The notes under the pieces are model-generated. The model saw nothing but the letters and a program-made list of their open reading frames with translations. It did no database searches and had not been told where the DNA came from. From contig JAPPLJ010000030.1 of assembly GCA_028819475.1 (NCBI GenBank), positions 248,001 through 312,000 of the forward strand: a stretch of 64,000 nucleotides of DNA, given 5' to 3'. This document shows, piece by piece, positions 28,892-36,429 of this stretch (positions are counted from its first letter, which is position 1; the number at the start of each line of letters is the position of its first letter). This DNA comes from Rhodospirillaceae bacterium (GTDB lineage Bacteria > Pseudomonadota > Alphaproteobacteria > Bin65). A program made the position numbers and the translations under genes.

Positions 28892-29485
28892 TCAGGCCGC
28901 GCGGCCGGACTGTTCGCCCATAATCAGGTCGACCATCAGGTCGAGGCAGCGTTCGAGCCGGCGCGACGGCCCGACCAGAACATAGTTCACGGCGAAGCCG
29001 TCGAACGCCATGAACAGGATATGGGCAAGCGCCGTATCCTGCAGTTGCCGGGCGCGGTCTTCCGGCAGGCAGGACAGGATCAGGTCCGCAATGCGGTGCT
29101 CGGCCCAGAGCAGCAGGTCGCGCGAATAGCGGCCCTCGCGGCCCGAGACCGCCAGTCCCTCGACGAAGGTGTTGCCGAAGGCGCCGTCGGCGGCCGGAAA
29201 CGTCTTCCAGAGCGTGGCAACGATGATCCGCAACCGTTGCCGAGGATCGGCGATTTCCGCCGCCTCGGCTTCGAGCGCCCTGATCTGGTCGCGCAGCCAG
29301 GGGCCGTAGATGGCGAACAGGATATCCAGCTTGGAATCGAAATAGACATAGACGTTCGACGGCGAGATGCCGGCCCTCTTGGCGATGCCGCGGATCGTCG
29401 TCGCGGCATAGCCCCGCTCCTCGAATTCCCGGCGGGCGCTGTCGACAATGCCGGTGCGGACATCTTCCTTCTTCGTTTGCGCCAT
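28892..29485 (-). CDS. TetR-family transcriptional regulator
   Basis: A 197-residue TetR-type repressor. The N-terminal helix-turn-helix is visible in AREFEERGYAATTIRGIAKRAGISPSN-like sequence with VYVYFDSKLDILFAIY at the end of the DNA-binding domain; the remainder is the helical ligand-binding domain. It is divergent from the NicX-like operon with 139 bases between starts, and a 23-bp near-perfect palindrome lies in that gap. It very probably controls that operon, itself and the ABC transporter at 37628, where the same core site occurs. The inducer is unknown. Confidence 0.88.
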   Translation of the reverse strand: MAQTKKEDVRTGIVDSARREFEERGYAATTIRGIAKRAGISPSNVYVYFDSKLDILFAIYGPWLRDQIRALEAEAAEIADPRQRLRIIVATLWKTFPAADGAFGNTFVEGLAVSGREGRYSRDLLLWAEHRIADLILSCLPEDRARQLQDTALAHILFMAFDGFAVNYVLVGPSRRLERCLDLMVDLIMGEQSGRAA

Positions 29486-29534
29486 GGCCGAATCGATCTT
29501 GACTTGCCTGCCGGAAAAACCGCACCTTGGGGCT

Positions 29535-29557
29535 ATAAACGAACAGCGTTCTTTTAT
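29535..29557. promoter_or_regulatory. Candidate TetR operator between divergent genes
   Basis: The arms ATAAACGAAC and GTTCTTTTAT flank AGC and match as an inverted repeat at 9 of 10 positions. On the minus strand the site fills a 17-bp spacer between TTGCAT and TTATAG, so binding would block the tetR promoter. The 18-bp stretch ATAAAAGAACGCTGTTCG on this strand recurs exactly at 37512. Confidence 0.75.
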
Positions 29558-29624
29558 GCAACGCCCCCCGGTCTGCGGGCAAGGGGCCGGGCGGGCGAAG
29601 ACCGGCGACGGAGGGAGACGGAAC

Positions 29625-30704
29625 ATGGTGCATTTCAATCAGCGCGCGCAGGAGGTCAATCCGGCCAAGCTGGCCATGCTGTACAAGCGCCAGTTCGAGC
29701 TGTGCCGGATCAAGGAAGGCGAGACGATCGCCTGCGTCTCGGACCTGTCGACCCGGCGCGAATATATCGAGGCCGCCTTCGCCGCGGCCGACGAGCTGGG
29801 CGCCGACATCTACGAGATGTGCGTCAACAGCATCCCGTCCTGGACCCGGGTCGGCGTCGGGACCATCGGCCGATGCAAGGGCACGCTGGAGGCGGCCAAG
29901 GCGGCCGACATGATCGTCATCTTCCACGTCCCGCTGTTCACCCGCTGGCTCAAGGACGTGACCGAAGCCGGCACGAGGGTGCAGATGATCATCGATGCGC
30001 CCGACGATCTCGAACAGCTCATGGCGCCGGAGGGCCTGAAGGAGGCCTGTCTCTACGGCGACGCGCTCTACAGCAAGACGAAGACGGCCCGCGTGATCAG
30101 CGACGCCGGCACGGACCTCACCTGGGAATGCGGCGAATATCCGGTGATGACGCAATACGGCTTTGCCGACGAGCCGGGCCGCTTCGACCACTGGGGCGGC
30201 GGCCATATCCACACCTTCCCCAACGAAGGCTCGGCCAACGGCACGGTCGTGCTCGCGCCGGGCGACATCGTGATCCTGCCCTACTGCCGCTATATCCAGG
30301 ACGAGGTCCGCCTCACCGTCGAGGACGGCTATATCCGCAAGGTCGAGGGTGGGCTGGACGCCAGGCTGATGCAGGACTGGCTGGACGACAACCGGGAAGA
30401 CGAGAACGACATGGACCCCTATGCCATCTCGCATCTCGGCTGGGGCCTGAACCCGCAGGCGCTGTGGTACGGCATCGCGCTGAACGGCGACGAGCCGGAG
30501 CGCAGCCGGGCGGCGGCGCGGACCTTCCCGGGCAATTTCCTGTTCTCGACCGGGCCGAACACCCAGGGCGGCGGCAAGCGCAACACCCGCGGCCACTACG
30601 ACGTGCCGATGCGCGACTGCACGATGATGCTCGACAACAAGGTGATCATCGAGAAGGGGCGGATCGTCGATCCCGCGATGATCGTGCCGCGGGAAATGCG
30701 CTAG
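29625..30704 (+). CDS. NicX-like (2,5-dihydroxypyridine 5,6-dioxygenase) M29-fold enzyme
   Basis: A 359-residue protein of the fold shared by M29 aminopeptidases and the ring-cleaving dioxygenase NicX. His270 (ISHLGWG), His324 and Asp326 (GHYD) match the spacing of the three iron ligands reported for NicX (His265, His318, Asp320). GGGHIHTFPNEGSANG is another family motif. NicX-type enzymes open 2,5-dihydroxypyridine to N-formylmaleamate. The molybdenum hydroxylase and formamidase-like genes downstream fit such a pathway, but the substrate is inferred. GGAGGGAGA precedes the ATG. Confidence 0.75.
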   Translation: MVHFNQRAQEVNPAKLAMLYKRQFELCRIKEGETIACVSDLSTRREYIEAAFAAADELGADIYEMCVNSIPSWTRVGVGTIGRCKGTLEAAKAADMIVIFHVPLFTRWLKDVTEAGTRVQMIIDAPDDLEQLMAPEGLKEACLYGDALYSKTKTARVISDAGTDLTWECGEYPVMTQYGFADEPGRFDHWGGGHIHTFPNEGSANGTVVLAPGDIVILPYCRYIQDEVRLTVEDGYIRKVEGGLDARLMQDWLDDNREDENDMDPYAISHLGWGLNPQALWYGIALNGDEPERSRAAARTFPGNFLFSTGPNTQGGGKRNTRGHYDVPMRDCTMMLDNKVIIEKGRIVDPAMIVPREMR

Positions 30705-30731
30705 CCGGCGCGGCGCTTCCGCTTCGCGGCC

Positions 30732-31193
30732 ATGAAAATCGCCGACAGTTTCGTCGTCGCGGCGCCCGTGGAACGGACCTGGCGGGCGATCCGCGATCCG
30801 CAGGTCGTCGGCGCCTGCCTGCCCGGCTGCGAAGAGATCGAGGCCGTGTCGCCGACGCTCTACCGCGCCCGGATCGGCGTCAAGCTCGGGCCGATCGCGG
30901 CCAAATTCGCCGCCGAGGTCGAAGTGCTCGAGGAGGAGCCGCCCGTCAGGGTCGTGACGGTGACGCGGGGCGAGGAAGGCGGCCGTGCGAGCAACCTGCG
31001 CTCGGACAACATCCTGACCCTGGCGCCAGCGGAGGACGGCGGAACGCGGGTATCTTATGAAGCGGACATGACGGTTACCGGCCGGCTTGCCAAATTCGGT
31101 TTCGGGGTGATGAAGAAGAAGGCGCAGGCGCTGGCCTCGGAATTCGCCGGCAATCTCGAAGCCCGCGTCAACGAAGCGGCATCCGGCGGATAA
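30732..31193 (+). CDS. SRPBCC/CoxG-family protein
   Basis: A 153-residue START/SRPBCC-fold protein of the CoxG type: MKIADSFVVAAPVERTWRAI at the start, then PQVVGACLPGCEEIE. CoxG-like genes accompany molybdenum hydroxylases and are thought to help anchor or mature them. The fold has a hydrophobic cavity but no catalytic residues I can name. It lies between the ring-cleavage gene and the three hydroxylase subunit genes. Confidence 0.85.
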   Translation: MKIADSFVVAAPVERTWRAIRDPQVVGACLPGCEEIEAVSPTLYRARIGVKLGPIAAKFAAEVEVLEEEPPVRVVTVTRGEEGGRASNLRSDNILTLAPAEDGGTRVSYEADMTVTGRLAKFGFGVMKKKAQALASEFAGNLEARVNEAASGG

Positions 31194-31199
31194 GCGGCG

Positions 31200-32054
31200 A
31201 TGGAATTCGTCAGGCCTGACAGTATCGACGCCGCGGTCGCCGCCCTGCAGGCGGACGGCGCGGCCTGCCTTGCCGGCGGCGCGACCCTGGTGGCGATGAT
31301 GAACGCGGACCTGGTCGCGCCGGTCCGGCTGGTCTCCCTGCGCGACGTGGCCGGGCTGCGCGATGCGGCCCGCCAGCCGGACGGAACGGTCGTCATCGGC
31401 GCCATGCGCCGCCATCGCGAGACCGCGGAGGAAACCGACCTGCGCGACGGCCAGCGGGCGCTGAGCGAGGCCGCGGCGCAAATCGCCAACCCGCCGGTCC
31501 GCAACATGGGCACCATCGGCGGTTCCTGCGCCTTCGCCGATCCGGCGGCCGATTATCCACCCGCGCTGCTCGCTGCCGATGCGCGGTTCTCGCTGATCGG
31601 CGCCGAGGGCCGCCGCACCGTCCCGGCCGGCGATTTCTTTCTCGACTGGTACGAAACCGCGCTCGAACCGGGCGAACTGATCGAATCCGTCATTTTGCCT
31701 CCGGCGCCGGCGGGAACGGTCGGCAGCTATACGAAACTGGCGCGGGTCGCCGGCGATTTCGCCATCGCTTCGGTCGCGCTGGTGCTCGGCATGGACGGCG
31801 GGGCCTGCACCCATCTGGCGGTTGCCGTCGGCGCCTGCGGACCGGCGCCGGTGCGGCGGCGCGATGTCGAGGCGGACCTGATCGGCGGCGGCCTGGACGA
31901 TACAGAAATCCGGCGGCTGACCGATGCGCTGGCCGAAGCGTTCGACCCGGTCGACGATGTGCGCGCCAGCGCCGATTACCGCCGCCGGGTCGCGCCGCGG
32001 ATGGTCCGGCAGGCCATTGTCGAGGCGCAGCAAAGACTGTCGGAGACGCCATGA
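31200..32054 (+). CDS. Molybdenum hydroxylase FAD-binding medium subunit
   Basis: A 284-residue CoxM/xanthine dehydrogenase medium-subunit type protein. FAD-binding motifs include CLAGGATLVAMMN near residue 25 and NMGTIGGSCAFADPAADYP near residue 103. It passes electrons from the FeS subunit to the acceptor through FAD. Its end overlaps the small subunit gene by four bases (ATGA), so the subunits are translationally coupled in the order M, S, L. Confidence 0.92.
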   Translation: MEFVRPDSIDAAVAALQADGAACLAGGATLVAMMNADLVAPVRLVSLRDVAGLRDAARQPDGTVVIGAMRRHRETAEETDLRDGQRALSEAAAQIANPPVRNMGTIGGSCAFADPAADYPPALLAADARFSLIGAEGRRTVPAGDFFLDWYETALEPGELIESVILPPAPAGTVGSYTKLARVAGDFAIASVALVLGMDGGACTHLAVAVGACGPAPVRRRDVEADLIGGGLDDTEIRRLTDALAEAFDPVDDVRASADYRRRVAPRMVRQAIVEAQQRLSETP

Positions 32055-32548
32055 CCGGCGAACCCGTCACGCTCCCCGTCACACTTCGGGTCAACGGCGC
32101 CGACCGGCCGGTCGCGGCGGTGGCGCCGTGGACGACGCTGCTCACCGTCTTGCGCGACGACCTCGGCCTTACCGGCGCGAAGCGCGGCTGCAACCAGGGG
32201 GTGTGCGGCGCCTGCACCGTGACGATCGACGGCGAGCCGGTGCGCAGCTGCCTGTCGCTGGCGCTCAACTGCGCGGACCGGGACATCGTGACCGTCGAAG
32301 GCCTGGTCCCGGCGGGGGCGCCGGCGGGCGCGCTGGCGCCGGTCCAGCAGGCCCTGGCGGAAGGCAACGCCGTGCAATGCGGCTTCTGCACGCCCGGCAT
32401 CCTGATCTCGGCCCATGCCCTGTTGCGCCGCAACGCGCCGCTGACGGTCGACGAGGTGCGGGCGGGCCTGTCCGGCAACCTGTGCCGCTGTTCCGGCTAC
32501 AAGAAGATCGTCGAAGCCGTCGTGAGCGCTTCGGAGGCGCGGCCGTGA
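32051..32548 (+). CDS. Molybdenum hydroxylase 2Fe-2S small subunit
   Basis: A 165-residue two-cluster ferredoxin subunit. The plant-type cluster ligands are in CNQGVCGACTV and a later Cys (VRSC); the second all-helical cluster is in CGFCTPG and CRCSGYKK. It carries electrons from the molybdenum site to the FAD subunit. It overlaps neighbours on both sides by four bases. Confidence 0.94.
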   Translation: MTGEPVTLPVTLRVNGADRPVAAVAPWTTLLTVLRDDLGLTGAKRGCNQGVCGACTVTIDGEPVRSCLSLALNCADRDIVTVEGLVPAGAPAGALAPVQQALAEGNAVQCGFCTPGILISAHALLRRNAPLTVDEVRAGLSGNLCRCSGYKKIVEAVVSASEARP

Positions 32549-34872
32549 CCCCGCTCGATACAGCTGCGACCGGCGTCGGCAGCAGCCTGCCCCGGCTCGA
32601 TGCCCGGGAAAAGGTCACTGGCCGGGCAACGTATATCGCAGACATGGTCTGGCCCGGCATGCTGCACGCTGCGATCCACGCCAGCCCGCATGCCCATGCC
32701 CGCATCCTCGGATACGACACGAGCGCCGCCCTCGCCGTGCCGGGCGTTGCCTGCGTGCTGACCGGCGACGATTTCCCGGACGGCCGCATGGGCGCCTTCA
32801 TCAAGGACGAGCCCGCCATCGCCAAGGGCAAGGTGCGCTATCCGGGCGAGCCGGTCGCCGTCGTCGCCGCTGAGGACGAGGAGACGGCGCGCCGGGCGGC
32901 GGCGCTGATCCGGGTCGACTACGAGGACCTGCCCGTCGCCGCCACGCCGGAGGAAGCCGTGGCGCCGGATGCGCCGCTCATCCACGAGGGGCTGGCGGAC
33001 TATTTCAAGGTCTTTCCGGCCATCTGCGGCGGCAATGTCGCCTCGGAGACCGAACTGTCGGAAGGCGATGTCGACGCCGCCTGGGCGGATTGCGACGTGA
33101 TCGTCGAGGGCGACTTCGAGACGCCGGCCCAGGCGCATCTCTCCATCGAGCCGGTCGGCGCGCTGGCGGAGGTCGATGCCGAGGGCCGGGTCACCCTGTG
33201 GTCGGCCAACCAGTCGGTGTTCCGGGTCCAGGCCAATGTCTGCGAGGCCCTGCAACTGCCGATGTCGAAACTGCGCTGCCTCACGCCCAAGGTCGGCGCC
33301 GGCTTCGGCAACAAGATGGAGCCGCACGTCCAGCCGCTCGTCGTCCAGCTGGCGCTCAGGACCGGCCGTCCGGTGAAGCTGATTCTCAACCGGACCGAGG
33401 ATTTCGAGACGGTGCGCGCGCGCCACCCGTTCAAGATCCGCTGCAAGACCGGCGCGAAGAAGGACGGCACGCTGGTGGCGCGCGAACTGACCGCCGTGCT
33501 GGACTGCGGCGCCTATGGCGACGACAGTCCCGGCGTGCTCGGCTACAGCCTGCTGATGAGCCGCGGGCCCTACCGCATCCCGCACTGCCGCGCCTCCGGC
33601 AAGCTGGTCTACACCAACCGCATGCGCTTCGGCGCGTTCCGCGGCTTCGGCAATCCCCAGGTCACCTTCGCGACCGAAAGCCAGATCGACGAGATCGCCG
33701 GCCGGCTCGGCATGGACCCGCTCGACCTGCGCATGAAGAACAGGATGCAGCCCGGCGACCGCTGGTTCGGCGGCGGCGAGGTCGCCTCCAACGGACTGGC
33801 GGAATGTATCGAGAAGGCGAAGGCGGCGGCGGGCTGGGCGCGGGGCCGGGAGCCGCCGGCGCCGCCGGGCAAGCGGCGCGCGCTGGGCGTTGCGGCCTGC
33901 GCCCATATCAGCGGCCTGCTGGCGACCGGCGCCATCGTCCGTCTGCTCGAGGACGGCTCGGTCGTGCTCAACACCGGCGCGGTGGATATCGGCCAGGGCT
34001 CCGACACAGTGCTGACCCAGATGTGCGCCTCGGCGCTGAAGGTTCCGGTCGACCGGGTGGCGATCGCCAGCCCGGATACCGACGGTTCGCCCTACAACTG
34101 GGGCACGACGGCGAGCCGCATCACCTACACGACCGGGCGCTCGGTCGTCGCGGCGGCGGACAAGGTGGCGGAGCAGATCAAGCGCCACGCCTCGGAGATT
34201 TTCGAATGCGCCGTCGAGGACCTGGAACTGCGCGACGGCGGCCGGGTCGGCATCAAGGGCGTGCCGGACAAGGAGCTGAGCTTCTTCGAAGTCTCCGGCC
34301 GGGCGCACTGGGCCGCCGGCGGCCCCATCGTCGGCACCGATACCTGGGTCTACAACCAGCCGAGCGTCGATCCGAAACGGGCCGTCGCCAGGGGCCTGCC
34401 GTTTCCCCAGATCGGGGTCTACAGCTTCGGCTGCATGATCGCGGCGATCGAAATCGACGAGACGACCGGCAAGGCCGAAGTCGCCGAGGTCTGGTCGGCG
34501 ATGGATGTCGGCAAGGCGATCAATCCCGGCTCGGTCGAGGGGCAGATCGAGGGCGGCTTCGTCCAGGGCATGGGCTTCGCGCTGACCGAGGAGATGGTGT
34601 TCGACGGGCCGCGCCTCGCGAACCCGTCGATGATGGACTACAAGGCGCCGACATCGCTCGATGCGCCGTTCGATATCCATTCCATCATCGTCGAGGCCGC
34701 GGAACCCGGCGGGCCGTTCGGCGCCAAGGGGATCGGCGAGATCGGGCTGGTGCCGGTGCCGGCGGCGATCGCCAATGCGGTGGCGGCGGCGATCGGCACG
34801 CGGCTGCGCCGGCTGCCGCTGACGCCGGAGCGGGTGCTGGACGGGATGCTGGAGGGCGGCGATGAGGATTGA
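32545..34872 (+). CDS. Molybdenum hydroxylase large (molybdopterin) subunit
   Basis: A 775-residue xanthine oxidase-family catalytic subunit. The active-site loop is FGAFRGFGNPQ, unlike the VAYRCSFR loop of CO dehydrogenase, so it is not a CO oxidiser. The catalytic Glu is in GAKGIGEIGLVP near the C-terminus, and GQGSDTVLTQM binds the pyranopterin. Such enzymes hydroxylate carbons next to ring nitrogen or similar positions. GTG 32545 overlaps the small subunit stop and follows GGAGG, which fixes the start. Its neighbours suggest an N-heterocycle substrate. Confidence 0.92.
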   Translation: MTPLDTAATGVGSSLPRLDAREKVTGRATYIADMVWPGMLHAAIHASPHAHARILGYDTSAALAVPGVACVLTGDDFPDGRMGAFIKDEPAIAKGKVRYPGEPVAVVAAEDEETARRAAALIRVDYEDLPVAATPEEAVAPDAPLIHEGLADYFKVFPAICGGNVASETELSEGDVDAAWADCDVIVEGDFETPAQAHLSIEPVGALAEVDAEGRVTLWSANQSVFRVQANVCEALQLPMSKLRCLTPKVGAGFGNKMEPHVQPLVVQLALRTGRPVKLILNRTEDFETVRARHPFKIRCKTGAKKDGTLVARELTAVLDCGAYGDDSPGVLGYSLLMSRGPYRIPHCRASGKLVYTNRMRFGAFRGFGNPQVTFATESQIDEIAGRLGMDPLDLRMKNRMQPGDRWFGGGEVASNGLAECIEKAKAAAGWARGREPPAPPGKRRALGVAACAHISGLLATGAIVRLLEDGSVVLNTGAVDIGQGSDTVLTQMCASALKVPVDRVAIASPDTDGSPYNWGTTASRITYTTGRSVVAAADKVAEQIKRHASEIFECAVEDLELRDGGRVGIKGVPDKELSFFEVSGRAHWAAGGPIVGTDTWVYNQPSVDPKRAVARGLPFPQIGVYSFGCMIAAIEIDETTGKAEVAEVWSAMDVGKAINPGSVEGQIEGGFVQGMGFALTEEMVFDGPRLANPSMMDYKAPTSLDAPFDIHSIIVEAAEPGGPFGAKGIGEIGLVPVPAAIANAVAAAIGTRLRRLPLTPERVLDGMLEGGDED

Positions 34873-35689
34873 CGACTATCCCGCGCAGGAGCCGCTCTCG
34901 GATTTCGCCCGGCCCTATCACGAAGAGGTGCTGCGCCGCGCCGGGGGCGTTGCCTACGAAGAATTCCGCTATGGCGGCAACGCCTATCAGAGCGTGCTGG
35001 TGGCTCGGGCCGCGGCGCCGACCGGCGACGTGCTCGCCTTCATCCACGGCGGCGGCTGGACCAACGGCTACAAGGAATGGATGGCCTTCATGGCGCCGGC
35101 GCTGACCGCACGCGGCGTGACCTTCGCCTCGATCGGCTACCGGCTGGCGCCGGGCACCCTGTTCCCAGACGGCTTCCACGATGTGCTCGACGGCTTTGCC
35201 GCGCTGCGCGGCCGGATCGGCGGTGTCGGCGGCGATCCCGGCCGGATGTTCGTCGGCGGCCACTCGGCGGGCGGCCACTACAGTGCGCTGATGGCGGTGA
35301 CGGACGGATGGCAGGCGGCGCGCGGGTTGCCGCCGGATGCCGTGCGCGGCTGCCTGCCGGTCTCCGGCGTGTTCGACTTCCGGCCCGGCAACGGCATGTC
35401 GGCGCGCCCGCGTTTCCTCGGCCCGGAGGAGTCCGGCGCCGAGACGCCGGCCAGCCCGGTCGCCAATATCGAACGCACCCCGCCTTTCCTGCTGGCCTGG
35501 GGCAGCGCGGATTTCCCGCATTTGCGCACCCAGGGGCAGGCGATGGCCGACGCCCTCGAAGCGGCCGGCGGCAGCGTCGAAACCATGATCCTCGACGGCT
35601 GCGACCACCTGGAGGCCAGCCTCGAAACCGGCAACCCGGCCGGCCTGTGGCCCGAACGCGCCGCGGCCTGGATGGCGGAGCAGGGGTAG
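34862..35689 (+). CDS. Kynurenine formamidase-like alpha/beta hydrolase
   Basis: A 275-residue alpha/beta hydrolase with oxyanion motif HGGGW at 62-66, nucleophile Ser135 in GGHSAGGHYSALM, probable acid Asp217 in WGSADF and His249 in CDHLE. HGGxW together with GHSAGGH is typical of bacterial and yeast kynurenine formamidases. In this operon it could hydrolyse the N-formyl amide expected from NicX-type ring opening; this is inference. It overlaps the large-subunit gene by 11 bases. Confidence 0.82.
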   Translation: MRIDDYPAQEPLSDFARPYHEEVLRRAGGVAYEEFRYGGNAYQSVLVARAAAPTGDVLAFIHGGGWTNGYKEWMAFMAPALTARGVTFASIGYRLAPGTLFPDGFHDVLDGFAALRGRIGGVGGDPGRMFVGGHSAGGHYSALMAVTDGWQAARGLPPDAVRGCLPVSGVFDFRPGNGMSARPRFLGPEESGAETPASPVANIERTPPFLLAWGSADFPHLRTQGQAMADALEAAGGSVETMILDGCDHLEASLETGNPAGLWPERAAAWMAEQG

Positions 35690-35740
35690 AGCCGGGACTA
35701 TCGAGACCGGCTTTAGAGGGTGGCGCGAAATCCCCCAATT

Positions 35741-35773
35741 CCTCCCCCTCTGATAGAGTATTCCCCTGCGAAA
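35741..35773 (-). repeat. Dispersed repeat, left inverted copy
   Basis: Read on the minus strand this begins TTTCGCAGGGGAATACTCT and ends AGAGGGGGAGG. It matches the plus-strand sequence at 36373-36405 with few mismatches, so the two copies point in opposite directions around about 600 bp. Parts of it recur at 53755-53820. Confidence 0.75.
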
Positions 35774-35827
35774 AGCCGTGAGCCGGGTCGGTTTCCAAAA
35801 ATATTTCCTTTTTTTCGATAATTTTCC

Positions 35828-35856
35828 TTGACACGGGTCATCCCGCGCCCTATATC
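35828..35856 (+). promoter_or_regulatory. Near-consensus sigma-70 promoter in the gene-free segment
   Basis: TTGACA at 35828-35833 and TATATC at 35851-35856 are separated by 17 bases. The 30 bases before it are very AT-rich (AAAAATATTTCC followed by a T-run), resembling an UP element, in contrast to the surrounding GC-rich sequence. No convincing reading frame follows. Confidence 0.6.
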
Positions 35857-36255
35857 GGCCCCGTCAACGCCCGAAGTGCGCCTGCCGCGGCCGGCCGACG
35901 CCCCTCCCGAAAAGAAGCAAACGAAGAAACCGGCGGAGGACCGTGCGGGACCGTTCCGCTCTTCCCGCTTTCCGGCCCGCCGCCGCCAGCCGGCCATCCT
36001 GTGCGCCGCCCCAAGCGCCATTGGGCTTGACGGCCGGACCCCGTCCGGTTCGACCCTCCGATTCCGCCGGGCCATGCTGGCCCCGATCCTGGCCCCTGAT
36101 CCTGCCTGGCGGTGCCGCTCTGGTGTCGACCGGCGCTGCCGCTCGGCCGGGAGGCTGGAAAATTTCCTATCCGGATTGATTTTGCGCATTCCCGAAGGGC
36201 GTGTTTCCAACGATTCCAAAGGGTTAGGGCTGCCGGGTGCAAAAAAACATATTAT

Positions 36256-36273
36256 TTAGAACGGTCTGTCTAA
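36256..36273. promoter_or_regulatory. TTAGA...TCTAA palindrome, possible regulator site
   Basis: TTAGA and TCTAA flank eight bases. On the minus strand it reads TTAGACAGACCGTTCTAA, similar in form to TetR-family sites, and overlaps TATTAG, which has TTTGAA 16 bases before it. It is a possible promoter/operator pointing left into the gene-free segment; there is no regulator gene beside it. Confidence 0.35.
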
Positions 36274-36309
36274 TACCAAAAACAGAGCAATTTCAAAGAC
36301 TTAGGGAAA

Positions 36310-36337
36310 CTGATTTTGAACATTTATTCAAAATCAG
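36310..36337. terminator. Perfect AT-rich hairpin downstream of the Gfo/Idh gene
   Basis: CTGATTTTGAA and TTCAAAATCAG form an 11-bp perfect stem with loop CATTTA, 93 bases after the stop of the minus-strand dehydrogenase gene. It may terminate that gene, though the T-run that follows on that strand is weak and the stem is AT-rich. Confidence 0.4.
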
Positions 36338-36372
36338 GCCGTTTTCCGGCCTCCAGCCCGTCCGGCGCACCC

Positions 36373-36405
36373 TTTCGCAGAGGAATCCTCTGAAGAGGGG
36401 GAAGG
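36373..36405 (+). repeat. Dispersed repeat, right inverted copy
   Basis: This begins TTTCGCAGAGGAATCCTCT and ends AGAGGGGGAAGG. It is the inverted partner of 35741-35773. The 17-base core TTTCGCAGAGGAATCCT occurs exactly again at 53804. Confidence 0.75.
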
Positions 36406-36429
36406 AAATTATCTGATTCTTGTCGATAT

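Larger units (their letters stand above)
35690..36429. other. 740-bp gene-free segment with lower G+C
   Basis: No reading frame here has recognisable coding character; frames at 35713-36219 (-) and 35828-36259 (+) are Arg/Ser/Pro-rich shadows of each other. The segment contains a pair of inverted repeat copies, a near-consensus promoter, an AT-rich half, a TetR-operator-like palindrome and a perfect hairpin, listed separately. It separates the NicX-like operon from a convergent dehydrogenase gene. It may be a non-autonomous element, a decayed locus, or encode a non-coding RNA. Confidence 0.6.

Noticed and set aside
32545..34872. CO dehydrogenase large subunit
   Set aside because: The gene order and CoxG-like neighbour resemble cox operons, but the active-site loop AFRGFGNPQ lacks the Cys of the CO dehydrogenase loop.
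35713..36219. 168-codon minus-strand frame as a hypothetical gene
   Set aside because: Composition is Arg/Gly/Ser-rich and erratic, with no ribosome-binding site, and it runs across a repeat copy and the promoter on the other strand.
35780..36250. rRNA operon promoter and leader
   Set aside because: The promoter with an AT-rich upstream tract looks like one, but no 16S rRNA start or anti-terminator-like sequence follows within the gap.
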